Positions 8,203-16,052 of a stretch of 64,000 bases of DNA are shown piece after piece (position 1 is the stretch's first letter; every line of letters starts with the position of its first letter). Both the position numbers and the translations under genes were made by a program. The notes beneath the pieces are model-generated. The model was not told the DNA's origin, did not search any database, and saw only the letters and a program-made list of their open reading frames with translations. Source of the stretch: an uncultured Lachnospiraceae bacterium (lineage in GTDB: Bacteria > Bacillota > Clostridia > Lachnospirales > Lachnospiraceae); assembly GCA_902761585.1 (NCBI GenBank), contig CACWKX010000001.1, positions 62,001 to 126,000 of the forward strand, written 5' to 3'.

Positions 8203-9339
8203 ATGGAACAGACAGGAAACACAGCGGCAGCCTTTCACAGTCCGATATCCGTCAGAAAAGGATCAGAGGAGATCTACCGCATCTATCCGGAGGATTCCTT
8301 TGATCATCTTGGGGCACGCATGGCGGACCTCAGCCCGTCAGGAAGACGGATCGCTGTCATCACAGACAGCCATGTGGAAAAGCTATATCTGAGAGAGGTG
8401 CTGGACAAACTAAGGCCTGTCTGTGTCGGGCTCTCATCTTTCGTGATCCAGGCCGGGGAAGAACACAAAAACCTGGACTGGATTCGGAAGATCCTGACGC
8501 ACCTGATTGAAAACCGCCTTGACCGCCATGATATCGTTGTTGCACTCGGCGGGGGCGTTGTCGGTGATATGGCGGGCTTTGCTGCTGCCTGCTATCTGCG
8601 CGGAATCCGGTTTGTTCAGATTCCGACGACGCTTCTGTCACAGGTTGATTCGAGTATCGGCGGAAAGACAGGGGTTGATTTTGACAAGTACAAGAATATG
8701 GTCGGTGCTTTCCATCAGCCGTCTATGGTATACCTCAACATCAGTACGCTTCAGTCCCTCGATGGTCTTCAGTTCGCCAGCGGCATGGGGGAGGTTCTCA
8801 AGCATGGGCTGATCCGGGATGCCGGCTACTACGAATGGCTGCTCGACCATATGGAGGCAATTGAGGAGCGCGACAGCGCAACGCTTCTTCAGATGGTGGT
8901 GCGGAGTGTCAACATCAAGCGGGAGATTGTGGAGAAGGATCCGGAGGAAATGAACGACCGTGCCCTTCTGAATTTTGGCCATACCGCAGGCCATGCGATC
9001 GAGCGGCTGAAAGATTTCTCGCTTGCACACGGGCAGTGTGTGGCGCTTGGATGCGTGGTGGCAGCCTATATCTCCTGGCAGAGAAAGTATTTGGATGATG
9101 ATACGTTCTATGAAATCCGCGATATGTTTGTCGGCTTTGACCTTCCCATTTCTTTTGACAGTCTCCAGATCGACGACATTCTCCGCGTGATGAAGCTGGA
9201 TAAGAAGATGGACAAAGGACAGCTTCGCTTTATACTGCTTCACCAGCTGGGTGATGCCTTCATTGACCGGACAGTAACCGATGAGGAAATCCGGAAGGCA
9301 CTGGAGTTTATTGATGCGGATCTTCATCAGAACGATTGA
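8203..9339 (+). CDS. aroB: 3-dehydroquinate synthase
   Basis: The 378-residue enzyme makes 3-dehydroquinate from DAHP, the second step of the shikimate pathway, using NAD and a divalent metal. The NAD-binding GGGVVGD (about residue 116), the QIPTTLLSQVDSS block (139) with GGKTGVD, and the metal ligands in GEVLKHG and FGHTAGHAIE are all present. The start at 8203 follows GGGAGGAGA. tyrA and aroA lie far away at 57.9-60.6 kb, so the aromatic pathway is split across loci here. It heads a run of closely spaced genes with lspA, the pseudouridine synthase and dtd. Confidence 0.95.
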   Translation: MEQTGNTAAAFHSPISVRKGSEEIYRIYPEDSFDHLGARMADLSPSGRRIAVITDSHVEKLYLREVLDKLRPVCVGLSSFVIQAGEEHKNLDWIRKILTHLIENRLDRHDIVVALGGGVVGDMAGFAAACYLRGIRFVQIPTTLLSQVDSSIGGKTGVDFDKYKNMVGAFHQPSMVYLNISTLQSLDGLQFASGMGEVLKHGLIRDAGYYEWLLDHMEAIEERDSATLLQMVVRSVNIKREIVEKDPEEMNDRALLNFGHTAGHAIERLKDFSLAHGQCVALGCVVAAYISWQRKYLDDDTFYEIRDMFVGFDLPISFDSLQIDDILRVMKLDKKMDKGQLRFILLHQLGDAFIDRTVTDEEIRKALEFIDADLHQND

Positions 9340-9362
9340 AAACGATTGAGGGAGATGGACTT

Positions 9363-9917
9363 ATGCGGATCAGCCGCCGGGAAAAAAGAAAACAATGGAT
9401 CGCAGGCGCATTCGGGGTATGTGCGGCTGTCGTGGCTGATCAGCTGACCAAGGAGCTGGCATACAGAAACCTGAAGCTTTCAGGAAAGGGATTTGCCACT
9501 CTGATTCCGGGCGTGCTTGAGCTTCGCTACCTGGAAAACCGGGGAGCAGCCTTTGGAATGCTGCAGAACCGGCTGCCACTGTTCATCCTGTTTGCGGCTG
9601 CTGTCAGCCTGGCTGCCGTCATCTGCTATATCAGAGTACCGGACAGCAGAAGATACCTGGCACTTAGGGTCTGCATGGCAGGTCTGACGGCAGGAGCCGT
9701 CGGAAACCTGATTGACCGCATCTTCAGAGGATATGTGATCGACTTCATCTACATTTCGCTGATTCATTTTCCGATTTTCAATGTGGCAGACATCTGTGTC
9801 TCCCTGAGCGCAGGACTCCTTCTGATCCTGATGCTTTTTGTCTACAGGGACGATGAACTGGAGATATGGACAGGAGGCCGGACACAAGACAGGAGCGATG
9901 AAAAAAAGGATGAATGA
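9363..9917 (+). CDS. lspA: Lipoprotein signal peptidase (signal peptidase II)
   Basis: The 184-residue protein spans the membrane about four times. It carries the LspA signatures: the ENRGAAFG block, GNLIDR (catalytic Asp118) and FNVADICV (catalytic Asp143). It is the aspartic protease that cleaves prolipoprotein signal peptides after lipid attachment. I chose the ATG at 9363, preceded by GAGGGAGATGG, over an upstream TTG overlapping the aroB stop. The charged tail overlaps the start region of the downstream pseudouridine synthase. Confidence 0.94.
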   Translation: MRISRREKRKQWIAGAFGVCAAVVADQLTKELAYRNLKLSGKGFATLIPGVLELRYLENRGAAFGMLQNRLPLFILFAAAVSLAAVICYIRVPDSRRYLALRVCMAGLTAGAVGNLIDRIFRGYVIDFIYISLIHFPIFNVADICVSLSAGLLLILMLFVYRDDELEIWTGGRTQDRSDEKKDE

Positions 9918-10956
9918 AGCAGAACCGCAAAACGAAATTCGGGCAGCTCTTTTACAGCCAGATGGAGCGAGTCCGGGACCGGAAGACACAGAGGATGCGG
10001 AGGAGATCAGCATGCCTGCGGCTGAGGTGCTGGTCTATCGGACAGATGTGGCAGAAGCTGGCAGCCGGCTGGATGTCTTTCTGACGGAGAAAATGAATGG
10101 ACAGACCCGGTCCTACATCCGGAAGCTGATTGAGGAGGGGCATGTTCTGACGCCCGGTACAGATTCTGTGCCTGTTCCTGCCGGAAAAGCCGGGTTGAAG
10201 CTGAAGGAAGGACAGATGGTTTATGTGCTTTTGCCGCCGCCGGACGATCTGAAGGTTGAGCCTGAGAATATCCCGCTGGATATTCTGTATGAGGATGACG
10301 ACGTGATCGTCGTGAACAAGCCGAAGGGCATGGTCGTGCATCCGGCTGCCGGCCATATGACCGGTACGCTTGTCAACGCGCTGCTTTATCATTGCAGAGG
10401 AAGCCTGTCCGGGATCAATGGGGTTCTGAGACCGGGGATCGTACACCGGATTGATATGGACACAACCGGGTCACTTGTTGCCGCTAAAAATGATAAAGCC
10501 CATCAATGTCTGGCTGTGCAGTTCCATGACCACACGATTACAAGACGTTATCGGGCAATCGTGACCGGAAATCTGAAGCAGGATGAAGGCGTGATCGATG
10601 CGCCTCTGGCAAGGCACCCGGCTGACCGGAAGAAGATGGCTGTCTGTGAGCCGGGACGGGGAAAAAGGGCAGTGACGCATTACCGTGTTCTGGAACGGTT
10701 TGGCACATACACGTATATTGAATGCCGGCTTGAAACCGGCCGCACGCATCAGATCCGGGTCCACATGGCACATATCGGACACCCGCTTCTCGGAGATGCC
10801 GTCTACGGACCTTCCAGATGCCCGTATTCCCTTGAAGGACAGACCCTGCATGCGATGGTGCTGGGCTTCAAACACCCCGCCACAGGAGCTTACATGGAGT
10901 TTACGGCGCCTCTCCCGGAGTATTTTGAGCAGCTGCTTGAAAAATTCAGGCACTGA
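9898..10956 (+). CDS. RluA-family 23S rRNA pseudouridine synthase (RluD-like)
   Basis: The 352-residue protein has a variable N-terminal tail of about 40 residues and an S4 RNA-binding domain (around SRLDVFL to VYVLLPPP). The catalytic domain carries HRIDMDTTG, whose Asp is the catalytic residue. The family usually reads HRLDxDTSG; here Met and Thr replace common residues without touching the Asp. ETGRTHQIRVHMA is intact. It converts specific uridines in 23S rRNA. The start is uncertain: ATG 9898 or ATG 9910, both overlapping lspA. The stop codon lies inside an imperfect tandem repeat. Confidence 0.88.
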   Translation: MKKRMNEAEPQNEIRAALLQPDGASPGPEDTEDAEEISMPAAEVLVYRTDVAEAGSRLDVFLTEKMNGQTRSYIRKLIEEGHVLTPGTDSVPVPAGKAGLKLKEGQMVYVLLPPPDDLKVEPENIPLDILYEDDDVIVVNKPKGMVVHPAAGHMTGTLVNALLYHCRGSLSGINGVLRPGIVHRIDMDTTGSLVAAKNDKAHQCLAVQFHDHTITRRYRAIVTGNLKQDEGVIDAPLARHPADRKKMAVCEPGRGKRAVTHYRVLERFGTYTYIECRLETGRTHQIRVHMAHIGHPLLGDAVYGPSRCPYSLEGQTLHAMVLGFKHPATGAYMEFTAPLPEYFEQLLEKFRH

Positions 10957-11002
10957 AGATGGCAGTAGACGCTTGAATCATTCAGGCGCTGAAGATGACA
11001 GT
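10935..11002 (+). repeat. Imperfect tandem duplication at the end of the pseudouridine synthase gene
   Basis: Bases 10935-10966 and 10971-11002 match at 28 of 32 positions with a 36-base period; both begin GCTTGAA. The first copy contains the gene's stop codon, the second is noncoding. It looks like a recent local duplication. Confidence 0.75.
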
Positions 11003-11028
11003 GGAAGAAAGGTTAAGGAAACAGAAAG

Positions 11029-11487
11029 ATGAAGTTTCTGATCCAGCGAGTTGCACATGCGTCCGTGGATGTCGACGGCAGGACGGTCGGATCCATTCAG
11101 AGGGGATACCTTGTCCTGATCGGAGTCTGTGACAAGGATACAAGAAGGACGGCTGACCAGTACATACGGAAGCTCCTTTCCCTTCGGATCTTTGAGGACG
11201 ATCAGGGAAAAACGAACCGTTCGCTGGCTGATGTTGACGGCGGATTGCTCTTAATTTCCCAGTTTACACTGTATGCAAACTGCCGGAGGGGGAACCGTCC
11301 GAGCTTTATAGAGGCCGGAAGTCCGCAGCACGCGGAGGAAATCTATCAGTATATTGTGGAGGAATGCCGGAAGGCGGTCCCGCTTGTACAGACCGGCATC
11401 TTCGGAGCAGATATGAAGGTCAGCCTGATGAATGACGGCCCCTTCACCATTCTGCTCGACGAGCATGCATTTGCAGCTCAGAACTGA
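11029..11487 (+). CDS. dtd: D-aminoacyl-tRNA deacylase
   Basis: The 152-residue enzyme removes D-amino acids (and glycine on tRNA-Ala) mischarged onto tRNA. Both DTD signatures are present: SQFTLYA and the C-terminal NDGPFTI motif, which forms the cross-subunit Gly-Pro active-site element. The length matches the family. It is the last gene of the aroB-lspA-rluA-dtd run and ends before a hairpin terminator shared by the converging recombinase gene. Confidence 0.94.
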   Translation: MKFLIQRVAHASVDVDGRTVGSIQRGYLVLIGVCDKDTRRTADQYIRKLLSLRIFEDDQGKTNRSLADVDGGLLLISQFTLYANCRRGNRPSFIEAGSPQHAEEIYQYIVEECRKAVPLVQTGIFGADMKVSLMNDGPFTILLDEHAFAAQN

Positions 11488-11508
11488 TCGCGGAACACCT
11501 TTTCTATG

Positions 11509-11547
11509 GCCTGCCTGAGGTGTAAACTGACGGCAGGCGTTTTTTTA
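11509..11547 (+). terminator. Terminator after dtd
   Basis: GCCTGCC (11509-11515) pairs with GGCAGGC (11532-11538), followed by a run of seven T (11540-11546). The T run reaches the stop codon of the converging recombinase gene. Confidence 0.8.
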
Positions 11548-12702
11548 TGATTCAGGTGTCTCCCGCAGCCTGACGGCGCCTGCAGCGCTGCGGCGCCGGG
11601 CATCGTCCATGGCCGCATAGTGTTTCCTGGTGGTGTTGACATCCTTGTGACCGAGAACATCGGCTACCAGATATATGTCTCCGGTCTGCTGATACAGGGC
11701 TGTTCCGTAGGTGCTGCGGAGCTTGTGCGGCGTAATTTTCTTGGTCGTCGTGATCTGCCGAGCATATTTCTTGACCATGTTTTCCACAGCCTGAACGCCC
11801 ATCCGGCGTCTCTGGGTTGAGTAGAAGAGAGCGTTCTCCTCACCCGGCTGTGGAATGATGGATGTTCTTTCCTCCAGATAATCCTTCAGCGCCTTTTCCA
11901 CTTCTTCGCCGAAGTAGACAATGGACTCTGAGCCGCCCTTTCGGATGATACGGATGCCGTTGTTCCGGAAATCCACATCTGTGACATCCAGCCCGACGCA
12001 TTCACTGACACGGATTCCGGTTCCAAGGAGCAGCGTGACAATTGCAAGATCACGAAGGCGCGTTTTTTCATAGTATCGTTTCTTCTGACCTGTCAGGTTA
12101 TCCCCACCATGTTCAATCAAGTCCAGCAGAGCCGCCGATTCGCCTGCGTCAAGACGGACAATCGCCTTCTCATGAAGTTTCGGCATGTCGACCAGAAGGG
12201 TTGGATTGGTCTGAATCATCTGTCTCTTGAAGTAATAGGCATAGAAGCTCCTCAGAGCCGACATCTTGCGCTTGAGACCTTTTTCACCGTTGGTGTAGGT
12301 TTCCTCACGCGCAGCGCCAACAAGAGAAGGATCCACTGTATAGACCTTCAGAAAGGATTCATATTCCTCGATATCGGTCGGCTGGATCTGATCAAGGACG
12401 GACACATCCCAGGTGAGGATATCTTTCTGGGAAAGGATCGGGTTGTTTTCCTGCAGATACCGGAAAAAGGTGCGGATGTCGTAGGCGTACGACAGTCTCG
12501 TCCGGGTGGCTGTCGTGGATTCAATTCCAAGGAAATATTGCTTTGCAAACGGAGGAAATTCCTTCAGAATTTCGCGAAGCTGGAGGGTATTCTGGATGTC
12601 CTTTTCGTCATGATAGCTGCGCAGGCGGTTTGATGTCTGCGCAGAGGACGAGCTGGATTCGGATGCCGGGCGGATTGTATTTTCACTGGGTGCTGGTTTC
12701 AT
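11545..12702 (-). CDS. Tyrosine recombinase (XerC/XerD-like site-specific integrase)
   Basis: The 385-residue protein has an N-terminal SAM-like core-binding domain (about 45-165) and a catalytic domain with the full residue set: Arg231 (GTGIRVSE), a Lys near 255, His326 and Arg329 (HKLR), His352 (LGHKD) and Tyr362 (RKHYA). It cuts and rejoins DNA through a 3'-phosphotyrosine link. The first 30 residues are Ser-rich and low-complexity. The ATG follows AGGGAG. No excisionase, att repeats or cargo genes are visible, so a chromosomal Xer-like role is as likely as a former mobile element. Its leader carries an SOS-like palindrome. Confidence 0.9.
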   Translation of the reverse strand: MKPAPSENTIRPASESSSSSAQTSNRLRSYHDEKDIQNTLQLREILKEFPPFAKQYFLGIESTTATRTRLSYAYDIRTFFRYLQENNPILSQKDILTWDVSVLDQIQPTDIEEYESFLKVYTVDPSLVGAAREETYTNGEKGLKRKMSALRSFYAYYFKRQMIQTNPTLLVDMPKLHEKAIVRLDAGESAALLDLIEHGGDNLTGQKKRYYEKTRLRDLAIVTLLLGTGIRVSECVGLDVTDVDFRNNGIRIIRKGGSESIVYFGEEVEKALKDYLEERTSIIPQPGEENALFYSTQRRRMGVQAVENMVKKYARQITTTKKITPHKLRSTYGTALYQQTGDIYLVADVLGHKDVNTTRKHYAAMDDARRRSAAGAVRLRETPES

Positions 12703-12739
12703 AATAAAAACTCCCTTATGATTCACTGCATCTATTTGT

Positions 12740-12753
12740 AAAACATGTGTTTT
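12740..12753 (-). promoter_or_regulatory. SOS-box-like palindrome upstream of the recombinase
   Basis: AAAACATGTGTTTT matches the lexA-proximal box (15265-15278) at 12 of 14 positions. It is close to the Gram-positive LexA consensus (GAAC-N4-GTTY), with A in place of the first G. It lies about 16-29 bases downstream of the predicted transcription start and 38 bases before the ATG. Confidence 0.5.
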
Positions 12754-12774
12754 CTGTATAGATCTATTGCGGAC

Positions 12775-12803
12775 ATCATACTTCTTCTTCCGGAGAAAGT
12801 CAA
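12775..12803 (-). promoter_or_regulatory. Putative sigma-A promoter of the recombinase gene
   Basis: On the minus strand TTGACT (12803-12798) and TATGAT (12780-12775) are spaced by exactly 17 bases. The start would be near 12768, giving a leader of about 65 bases. Confidence 0.65.
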
Positions 12804-12875
12804 GCAAATCCGGTCCCACGGCGTCTGTTTGTCACAAATCCTCAATCCATTCGAAATATTTAAATTCTGTATTTT

Positions 12876-12915
12876 GCAAAAGAATACGCCCTGGCGGAAA
12901 GGCTGCCAGGGCGTA
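12876..12915 (-). terminator. Terminator of the DUF1002 gene
   Basis: TACGCCCTGGC (12885-12895) pairs perfectly over 11 bp with GCCAGGGCGTA (12905-12915). On the minus strand the stem runs into TTCTTTTGC. Confidence 0.85.
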
Positions 12916-12948
12916 CATAATTATGATGCTTTCAATCAGTGAAATGGC

Positions 12949-15048
12949 TTACTGGGCCTGAACCGGGATAAAGTACCGAAGGGTTGAGCCCTGTGCAGAG
13001 GCATCTGCGGACTCTGTTTCACCAGCGCTGGCTGCGGAATACTGCAGGTCCACTTCCGCAAGGCCAGGCGCATTCTGAAGCGTGATGGTGACAGAAAGAT
13101 CGCCGCCTGCTGTAACCGAACCAGAACCGTCGGCGGTATTGACTGCCGCTGTTCCATCCGGACTGCTCAGAGCGGCTGTTGCAAAGGAACCGTCGTCCGC
13201 CACTGCTGCGCTCAGCATCGCGCCTGCCTTCAGGTCAGACAAAGATATGTTCCCGAGATTCAGACCGGAGGCTGCCTGAGCTGAAGCATTGTATGTCACA
13301 TTCTGAAGGTCGACGGAGATCTGTGGTGCTGAGGAAACCGCTGATGCGTCTGTGGTCTGTGCGAAGGTGCCGCTCAGCGTCAGCTGATAGGTTGTTCCGG
13401 CTGCCGGGACGACAGGATTTCCGTTTGTATCCTTCGGCAGGAAGAACAGGCCGGTCAGCTGATCCCAATTGTTTTCAGACTTGAACTCGTCATTCGCAGT
13501 TCCACCGCTGACGGCGGTTACCTGGCTCTTGTCAGAGAGATCTGCACTTCCAAGTACATTGCCGGATGCGTCTGCAACCGTGAAGGTACCGCTGACCGGA
13601 ATGAGTGAATCGCTCTTCAGCGCGACTGCAAAGGACGGTACGAAGGCTTCTCCGGCTTTTGACAGGTAAGTGGTCGAATAGGAAGATGTCTGATCGGTTG
13701 TGATGGAAGCTGCTGTCTCAGCCGCCGGTTCGGTTACAGCTGTCTGAGGCTGATCGGATGCCTGCGCATCTGCAGCCTGAGTCTCCGGTGTCTGTGCGGC
13801 GTCGGACTGGGCTGTCTGGTCTGTGTTGGAGTCCTGTGTCGTGATCACAAGCCCGGATGCGTCGGTCTGGGACGCCGACTCGGACTGTGCCTGGGTCTCC
13901 TGCTCTCCTGCAATCAGCTTGTCATTGTCCGAAGCGCCATTCTGAATGTCATTCTGAATGACAGCGGAATCTGTGCCGGTGACGAGTGTGCTGCTGGTAT
14001 CGCCATTGTTCAATGCGGACAGATCTGTATCGGAGAAGATGCTTGCCTCCGACTCGGATGAAGCGGTCTCTGTCTCGCCTCCCGAAGAAGAATTTGCTTC
14101 GGTTGCCTTCTCTGTCGAAGACTGGTCCTTTGCAGTGTCATCGACAATCTTCTGTGCGTTGTCGGTGTTGGCAACGCCGGTGGTCTGCGACAGATCCTTC
14201 TGAACCTGGGACTGCGCTTCAAGCTGGGCCTTCGCTTCTGCTGCTCCCTGCTGGTAAGCCTGCTCTGCAAGCTTTTTCGCATAGTCTGTCAGCTGCTGGA
14301 CGTCTTCCTGACTGAGCGTGATGCCGTTGTTATTGGTTGTGTACTGATTGACAACGTTGTTGACAATGTTTGTGACCGACTGATCGTTGACCGTGTTGTT
14401 TGTGATGACAGAGTTGTCCGTATTCTGGGACTCATCCACTGTTCCGTTGATGACCTGCAGCTTGACATCGTTAACGATCTGCTGCGCAACCTGCTGGTTC
14501 TCGGCGGAATTGCTCAGATTCTCAGTAATCTGGATCTCCTGAGCGGACAGATCCTTCGCCTGCTGGCTGATCTGGCTCCCGGTCGCATTCTCATATGCCA
14601 TCAGAATCCCGGTCAGTGCGCCGGTGCCGGAAACTTCAAATGGTGCTGCTGCGATCGCCTGGCAGTTTGTGACGCCGCAGGTGATCAAATTGGATGCAAT
14701 CATGTTGCTGGTAATATAATTCAGGTTTGCAGTTTTGACCTGCACACCTCCGGTCGTTGTCGGCTTTACCAGCGCACAGCTGATGGTCCGGGAACCGATC
14801 TGTTCAATCGGAATATAGGATGCCAGATGGCTGCGCTCGTCCTGGTTTGTGACGGTAATGGTCTGAACGCTGTTGTTACCGTAGATTCCGAAATATTTGA
14901 GGATCGCACTCTTCTGATCCTCTGTCAGATCGGCACCGATGGAGACCACCATGGTTCCGTCGGCAAGAACGGTAAGTGGAGCAGCTCCGCCAAGAAGTGA
15001 CGCTGCGACGGTTGCCGCTGCCAGTATACTCACTACTTTCTTTTTCAT
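12949..15048 (-). CDS. Secreted DUF1002 protein with a long low-complexity linker and extra C-terminal domain
   Basis: The 699-residue protein has a signal peptide (about 1-30, cleavage near VLADG). A DUF1002 domain follows (about 30-290), resembling Bacillus YpuA, with Asn/Gln-rich stretches. Next comes an Ala/Thr/Ser/Asp/Gln-rich linker (about 290-460). The beta-rich C-terminal region (about 460-699) has Ser/Gly/Asp-rich repeats like extracellular adhesion or immunoglobulin-type folds. No LPxTG motif, transmembrane tail or choline/SLH repeats are seen, so attachment is unclear. The function of DUF1002 proteins is unknown. It is monocistronic, with its own promoter, a structured leader and a terminator. 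Confidence 0.82.
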   Translation of the reverse strand: MKKKVVSILAAATVAASLLGGAAPLTVLADGTMVVSIGADLTEDQKSAILKYFGIYGNNSVQTITVTNQDERSHLASYIPIEQIGSRTISCALVKPTTTGGVQVKTANLNYITSNMIASNLITCGVTNCQAIAAAPFEVSGTGALTGILMAYENATGSQISQQAKDLSAQEIQITENLSNSAENQQVAQQIVNDVKLQVINGTVDESQNTDNSVITNNTVNDQSVTNIVNNVVNQYTTNNNGITLSQEDVQQLTDYAKKLAEQAYQQGAAEAKAQLEAQSQVQKDLSQTTGVANTDNAQKIVDDTAKDQSSTEKATEANSSSGGETETASSESEASIFSDTDLSALNNGDTSSTLVTGTDSAVIQNDIQNGASDNDKLIAGEQETQAQSESASQTDASGLVITTQDSNTDQTAQSDAAQTPETQAADAQASDQPQTAVTEPAAETAASITTDQTSSYSTTYLSKAGEAFVPSFAVALKSDSLIPVSGTFTVADASGNVLGSADLSDKSQVTAVSGGTANDEFKSENNWDQLTGLFFLPKDTNGNPVVPAAGTTYQLTLSGTFAQTTDASAVSSAPQISVDLQNVTYNASAQAASGLNLGNISLSDLKAGAMLSAAVADDGSFATAALSSPDGTAAVNTADGSGSVTAGGDLSVTITLQNAPGLAEVDLQYSAASAGETESADASAQGSTLRYFIPVQAQ

Positions 15049-15062
15049 AGGATTTCTTCCTC

Positions 15063-15138
15063 CTGTCTGAAGACAGCAGTCCTGTTCACCAGGACCTTCT
15101 GCATATCAGATTGACAAAGACCTTCGGGCGGAATGCCC
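15063..15138 (-). ncRNA. Structured 5' leader of the DUF1002 mRNA (three hairpins)
   Basis: Three hairpins lie between the predicted start and the AGGAGGAAG ribosome site: GGGC/GCCC (15126-15129 with 15135-15138), GTCCTG/CAGGAC (15079-15084 with 15090-15095) and CTGTC/GACAG (15063-15067 with 15072-15076). The last ends just before the ribosome site. They may stabilise the mRNA or control translation. No known riboswitch was recognised. Confidence 0.45.
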
Positions 15139-15152
15139 TGTAACTAGTGCAA

Positions 15153-15181
15153 ATTATATCATCTGAAAGCTTGAATAACAA
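15153..15181 (-). promoter_or_regulatory. Putative sigma-A promoter of the DUF1002 gene
   Basis: TTGTTA (15181-15176) and TATAAT (15158-15153) on the minus strand, 17 bases apart. Predicted leader is about 98 bases. The intergenic stretch 15049-15402 holds this promoter and leader, the lexA operator and lexA's leader; I see no gene in it. Confidence 0.7.
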
Positions 15182-15264
15182 TGAAGGCACAATCATCTAT
15201 TCATTAAGAAAAAATGAAAGAAGCGAAAATGAAAGAAGACACAGAGATTGAAACGACTGAAACA

Positions 15265-15278
15265 AGAACATGTGTTTG
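15265..15278 (+). promoter_or_regulatory. LexA operator (SOS box) upstream of lexA
   Basis: AGAACATGTGTTTG contains the Gram-positive SOS pattern GAAC-N4-GTTT (15266-15277), 125 bases before the lexA ATG. It overlaps the region of a weak promoter candidate, TTGCAT (15276) with TAAGAT 17 bases later. This fits autorepression. Confidence 0.7.
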
Positions 15279-15402
15279 CATTCTGCCACCATGTGTGTTA
15301 AGATGTTGAAAACCGGACGGGATAACAGATGATGGCGCGGGTTGGATGAAGGCTGAAGCCTGCGTTCAGCAGGCGGGTATTACGGTGGGAGGTTCTCTGT
15401 TT

Positions 15403-16026
15403 ATGGCGTATGGAAAGATATCAAAGAAGCAGCAGGAAATTCTGGATTACCTGAAGAGCGAGATTGTCAGGCGCGGCTACCCGCCGACAGTCAGGGAGAT
15501 CTGTGATGCCGTACACCTGAAGTCTACCTCCTCCGTCCACTCCCATCTGGAATCTCTGGAGAAGAATGGTTATATCAGGCGGGATCCGGCAAAGCCCAGG
15601 GCAATCGAGGTCGTGGACGATGCGTTTAACGTTACAAGGCGCGAGGTTGCCAGCATCCCGCTTGTCGGTCAGGTGGCGGCAGGAGTTCCGATTCTCGCAG
15701 CGCAGAATATCGAAAGCTATTTTCCGTTCCCGGCCGACTATATGCCGCAAAACCCGGCTTTTATGCTGCGGGTGAAGGGAACCAGTATGATCAATGCTGG
15801 CATCAACAACGGAGATCTTCTTCTGGTAGAGGAACAGAAAACCGCTCGGAACGGTGACATTGTCGTTGCGATGATTGACGACTCCGCAACCGTCAAGCGG
15901 TTTTACAGAGAAAAGGGATATATCAGGCTCCAGCCCGAGAATGACAGCATGGATCCGATCATTGTGAAGGATCATCTTCAGATTATCGGAAAGGTATTCG
16001 GCGTCCTTCGGTTGATGGAGAACTGA
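15403..16026 (+). CDS. lexA: LexA repressor
   Basis: The 207-residue protein has an N-terminal winged-helix DNA-binding domain (about 1-70) and a C-terminal S24 autoprotease domain. The self-cleavage site AAGVP (Ala93-Gly94), nucleophile Ser128 (GTSM) and general base Lys165 (VKRFY) are present. LexA represses SOS genes and cleaves itself on RecA-ssDNA filaments. The ATG at 15403 is preceded by GGTGGGAGG and gives the standard N-terminus; an upstream ATG at 15346 would add 19 unconserved residues. An SOS box lies upstream. Confidence 0.95.
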   Translation: MAYGKISKKQQEILDYLKSEIVRRGYPPTVREICDAVHLKSTSSVHSHLESLEKNGYIRRDPAKPRAIEVVDDAFNVTRREVASIPLVGQVAAGVPILAAQNIESYFPFPADYMPQNPAFMLRVKGTSMINAGINNGDLLLVEEQKTARNGDIVVAMIDDSATVKRFYREKGYIRLQPENDSMDPIIVKDHLQIIGKVFGVLRLMEN

Positions 16027-16052
16027 GTCTATCCTGTCCCTCTTTATCCTCT

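Noticed and set aside
11545-12702. The tyrosine recombinase as part of a mobile element or prophage
   Set aside because: No flanking direct repeats, att-like sites, tRNA target, excisionase or phage genes are visible; neighbours are housekeeping genes.
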